A DNA stretch of 64,000 bases, taken from positions 744,001 to 808,000 of the forward strand of contig JADJGA010000003.1 in assembly GCA_016708265.1 (NCBI GenBank), given 5' to 3'. Numbering within the stretch: position 1 is the first letter of the stretch; each line of letters begins with the position of its first letter. The DNA is from Saprospiraceae bacterium. GTDB lineage: Bacteria > Bacteroidota > Bacteroidia > Chitinophagales > Saprospiraceae. The notes under the pieces were generated by a model. It saw only the letters and a list, made by a program, of their open reading frames with translations. It was not told the DNA's origin and did no database searches. Positions 61,841 through 64,000 of the stretch are shown here, piece after piece. The position numbers were made by a program, and so were the translations under genes.

Positions 61841-63181
61841 TCAATATCTGTAATTATCAGATTTGAATGGTCCATTGACAGGTACTGATATATATTTTGA
61901 CTGTTCTTCCGTCAGATCTTCAAGTTCTATGCCTAGTTTTTTAAGATGAAGTTTTGCCACTTTTTCGTCAAGATGCTTGGGTAATACATAGACTTTATTA
62001 TCAAGATCTTTGTGGTTTTGGTATAATTCAATCTGAGCAAGTACCTGATTTGTAAAAGAATTGGACATTACAAATGAAGGATGACCGGTAGCACATCCCA
62101 GGTTTACCAGGCGGCCTTCAGCAAGAACGATAACCTCTTTTCCTTCAAGCCTGAATAAATCGACCTGAGGCTTGATATTCTTTTTGGAATATCCGTAGTT
62201 CTCATTCAGCCATTTCATATTTATTTCATTATCAAAATGTCCTATATTTGCTATGACAGCTTTGTCCTTCAAAAGATGAAAATGTTCCTTGTCAACAATA
62301 TTCAAATTGCCTGTTGCGGTAAGGATAATATCTGCCAAAGGAACTGCATTTACCATTTTCCTAACTTCAAAACCTTCCATAGCTGCCTGCAAGGCACAAA
62401 TAGGATCTATTTCTGTTACTATCACTCGACAATTTGCATTTCTGAAAGCTGCAGCAGTACCTTTACCCACATCACCATATCCTGCCACTACCACTACTTT
62501 ACCGGCAAGCATCAGGTCAGTTGCTCTTCTGATCGCGTCAACTGCAGATTCACGTGTACCATATTTATTGTCAAATTTAGATTTAGTTACACTATCATTG
62601 ACATTTATAGCCGGAATAGATAATGAACCTTCTTTTTCTCTTTCATACAATCTGTGAACACCTGTAGTTGTCTCTTCACTTATGCCAAAGATATCCTGAA
62701 CCAGGCCGGGATATTTATCTAAAACAAGATTGGTAAGGTCACCTCCATCATCGAGTATCAGATTTAGTTTATTTCCTTTTCCAAATGCATCCAGGGTCTG
62801 TTCGACACACCACCAGTATTCTTTTTCAGTTTCTCCTTTCCATGCATATACCGGAATCCCTCTTACAGCAATTGCTGCTGCTGCATGGTCCTGTGTGGAA
62901 AAAATATTGCAGGATGACCATGCAACTTCAGCTCCAAGTTCAATTAGAGTTTCAATTAAAACAGCAGTTTGTATTGTCATATGCAGGCATCCGGCTATTC
63001 TTGCTCCTTTCAGCGGTTTTTCATTTCCATATTCCTCTCTCAGAGCCATCAGCCCCGGCATTTCAGCTTCTGCAAGATTTATTTCCATTCTCCCCCATTC
63101 TGCCAGTGATATATCTTTTACCTTGTAAGGCAATTTATTTACAGGCAGGTTTGCATTATATTTTTCTTTTGTTTCAAACAT
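61841..63181 (-). CDS. ahcY: S-adenosyl-L-homocysteine hydrolase
   Basis: A 446-residue adenosylhomocysteinase. It splits S-adenosylhomocysteine to adenosine and homocysteine with a tightly bound NAD, keeping methylation reactions going. The substrate domain has LHMTIQTAVLIETLIELGAEVAWSSCNIFSTQDHAAAAIA. The catalytic lysine lies in INVNDSVTKSKFDNKYGTRES (about residue 200). The Rossmann motif is GYGDVGKG (residues 234-241). The C-terminus ends PFKSDNYRY, which completes the cofactor site of the neighbouring subunit. The length is typical for a bacterial enzyme. Cytoplasmic, normally a tetramer. It follows the flotillin-like gene on the same strand but behind a terminator. Confidence 0.97.
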   Translation of the reverse strand: MFETKEKYNANLPVNKLPYKVKDISLAEWGRMEINLAEAEMPGLMALREEYGNEKPLKGARIAGCLHMTIQTAVLIETLIELGAEVAWSSCNIFSTQDHAAAAIAVRGIPVYAWKGETEKEYWWCVEQTLDAFGKGNKLNLILDDGGDLTNLVLDKYPGLVQDIFGISEETTTGVHRLYEREKEGSLSIPAINVNDSVTKSKFDNKYGTRESAVDAIRRATDLMLAGKVVVVAGYGDVGKGTAAAFRNANCRVIVTEIDPICALQAAMEGFEVRKMVNAVPLADIILTATGNLNIVDKEHFHLLKDKAVIANIGHFDNEINMKWLNENYGYSKKNIKPQVDLFRLEGKEVIVLAEGRLVNLGCATGHPSFVMSNSFTNQVLAQIELYQNHKDLDNKVYVLPKHLDEKVAKLHLKKLGIELEDLTEEQSKYISVPVNGPFKSDNYRY

Positions 63182-63196
63182 TTTTTAAAATTTTTG

Positions 63197-63204
63197 CAAA
63201 TATA
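63197..63204 (-). promoter_or_regulatory. -7 promoter element of ahcY
   Basis: TATATTTG on the minus strand followed by GCA, about 15 bases before the ATG at 63181. The candidate -33 would fall inside the terminator T-run. Confidence 0.45.
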
Positions 63205-63218
63205 TGATAATAAATAAC

Positions 63219-63252
63219 AAAAAAAAAGACAGGCACAAAATATACCTGTCCA
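63219..63252 (-). terminator. Intrinsic terminator of the flotillin-like gene
   Basis: GACAGG pairs with CCTGTC around an 11-base loop; the minus strand then runs into about nine T. Confidence 0.85.
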
Positions 63253-63285
63253 CTCTAAAACCTTATTATGAAAAATTAATTGTAC

Positions 63286-64000
63286 TTACTCATTTGATGT
63301 TTTTTTTGCAGCCTTTTCAGATTTTTCTTCAGCCTTTTCAGTGTTCTTTACTTTTCACCAAGATATGAAGGTAATTCAAGACCAGCCATATTAAAAAGTT
63401 CAGTCATCGGTGGCACTGCCTTGTACATATTTGCAAGGAAAGACGCGGTATTACCTCCTTTTTCGCTATTTCCTCCATTTTCCCAGACAACAACCTTATC
63501 AAATTTAATATTTTTTATAGCTTCAACCTGGGTTTTAACAAGTTCCGGAAGTTTATCGGCAATCAGCATTAAAACTGCATCGCGGGTGTTATTATCAGTA
63601 GCTTTAATGATCTGATCAAAACCTTCGGCTTGTTTTCTCAAAATTTCAAACAGACCTTTTGCTTCAGCCTCTTTCATCATGACTATTGCATCTGCCTCTC
63701 CTTTTGCCTCTCTTCTGAATTTTTCAGCAACTGCTTCTGCTTCAATTTCAACTTTTCTTTTTGCAATCTCAGATTCAACTATGACATCAGCTTCTTTTGT
63801 AGCTTTTTCCTTTTGAGCCCTGGCAATTTCTGCCAACTTTTCAGCAAGATAAGCATCTTCGAGTGCCTTAGCATGCTGGACTTTCTCTGCAGAAAAAGCA
63901 ATTTTTGATGCTTCAGCTTCTTTTTCTTTTCTCAAAGCGTCAGATTGAGCAATTACAATTCCTGCACTATTTTCACCTTCAACTGCAAGAGCATTAGCTT
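63286..64000 (-). CDS. Flotillin-like (SPFH) protein, C-terminal part, cut by the window edge
   Basis: The frame is open to base 64000, so the SPFH domain lies beyond the window. What is seen is the flotillin coiled-coil region: ANALAVEGENSAGIVIAQ, then EKEAEASKIAFSAEKVQHAKALEDAYLAEK, with Ala/Glu/Lys-rich heptads, then GEADAIVMMKEAEAKGLFEIL and VLMLIADKLPELVKTQVEAI. Flotillins form large membrane-associated cages or microdomain scaffolds. The frame ends SYLGEK at 63348, but restoring one base in the four-A run (63352-63355 on the plus strand) extends it through KNTEKAEEKSEKAAKKTSNE to 63286, a Lys/Glu-rich tail that fits. It is followed by a terminator. Confidence 0.82.

Noticed and set aside
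62237..63207. Several 120-140 codon plus-strand frames opposite ahcY
   Set aside because: ahcY is complete and conserved on the minus strand; these are Ser/Phe-rich shadows.

Overview
The window is AT-rich and comes from a member of the Bacteroidota. The evidence is at least six secreted proteins ending in type IX secretion (T9SS, Por) sorting domains, a short RpoD-type sigma factor, a type B L31 protein, an atpD-atpC pair detached from the rest of the ATP synthase genes, and several promoters of the Bacteroidota type (TAnnTTTG at -7). Family knowledge of the miaB / sigma-54 regulator / lptE order fits the Saprospiria-Chitinophagia-Cytophagia side of the phylum, but the sequence does not settle the order.

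Layout. 0-5.9 kb: a membrane protein, a T9SS protein, a DUF4105 protein coupled to a diacylglycerol-kinase-like lipid kinase, and an alpha/beta hydrolase. 5.9-7.7 kb: an ECF sigma factor coupled to a single-helix protein with a beta-barrel-like C-terminus. 8.2-11.4 kb: a large beta-propeller T9SS protein. 11.6-21.8 kb: housekeeping genes (atpC, atpD, lptE, a sigma-54 activator, miaB, an M28 peptidase, rpoD, yraN, rpmE2). 21.9-32.5 kb: an accessory island of rearranged T9SS genes followed by an array of orphan Rhs-core / toxin-tip / lipoprotein-immunity cassettes. 32.8-39.3 kb: a SPOR lipoprotein, a SRAP protein and three glycogen genes (debranching enzyme, GT4 glycosyltransferase, GH57). 39.3-44.2 kb: a second T9SS/repeat island. 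44.3-48.5 kb: a glycogen synthase-phosphorylase fusion. 48.5-64 kb: a TauE/SafE exporter, a sodium:solute symporter, a barrel plus repeat surface protein, a PpiD-like foldase, a further T9SS protein, a CoA-transferase, ahcY and the 3' part of a flotillin-like gene.

The most interesting part is the accessory island. Four Rhs core fragments lie in tandem on the + strand. One carries a tip with an HEYLGHG motif followed at once by a lipoprotein gene; another carries a Cys/His tip overlapping a second kind of lipoprotein gene; a third keeps only the last ~40 codons of a related tip, overlapping a paralogue of that second lipoprotein. Two cores stop at the same base, at a small hairpin repeat. The island and the second T9SS island share five copies of a ~280-350 bp structured non-coding repeat opening with the palindrome TCACGGTTTGCAACCGTGA. 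These repeats sit at the 3' ends and at the broken ends of T9SS genes, and one complete T9SS gene with its flanking repeats exists twice (about 21.9-24.0 kb and 41.7-43.8 kb). This looks like recombination-driven shuffling of secreted proteins and toxins.

Caution: at least nine genes carry single-base frameshifts, many in homopolymer runs. Base-calling errors are a real alternative to gene decay there. The two nonsense codons in Rhs cassette C are not indels and are better evidence of true decay.
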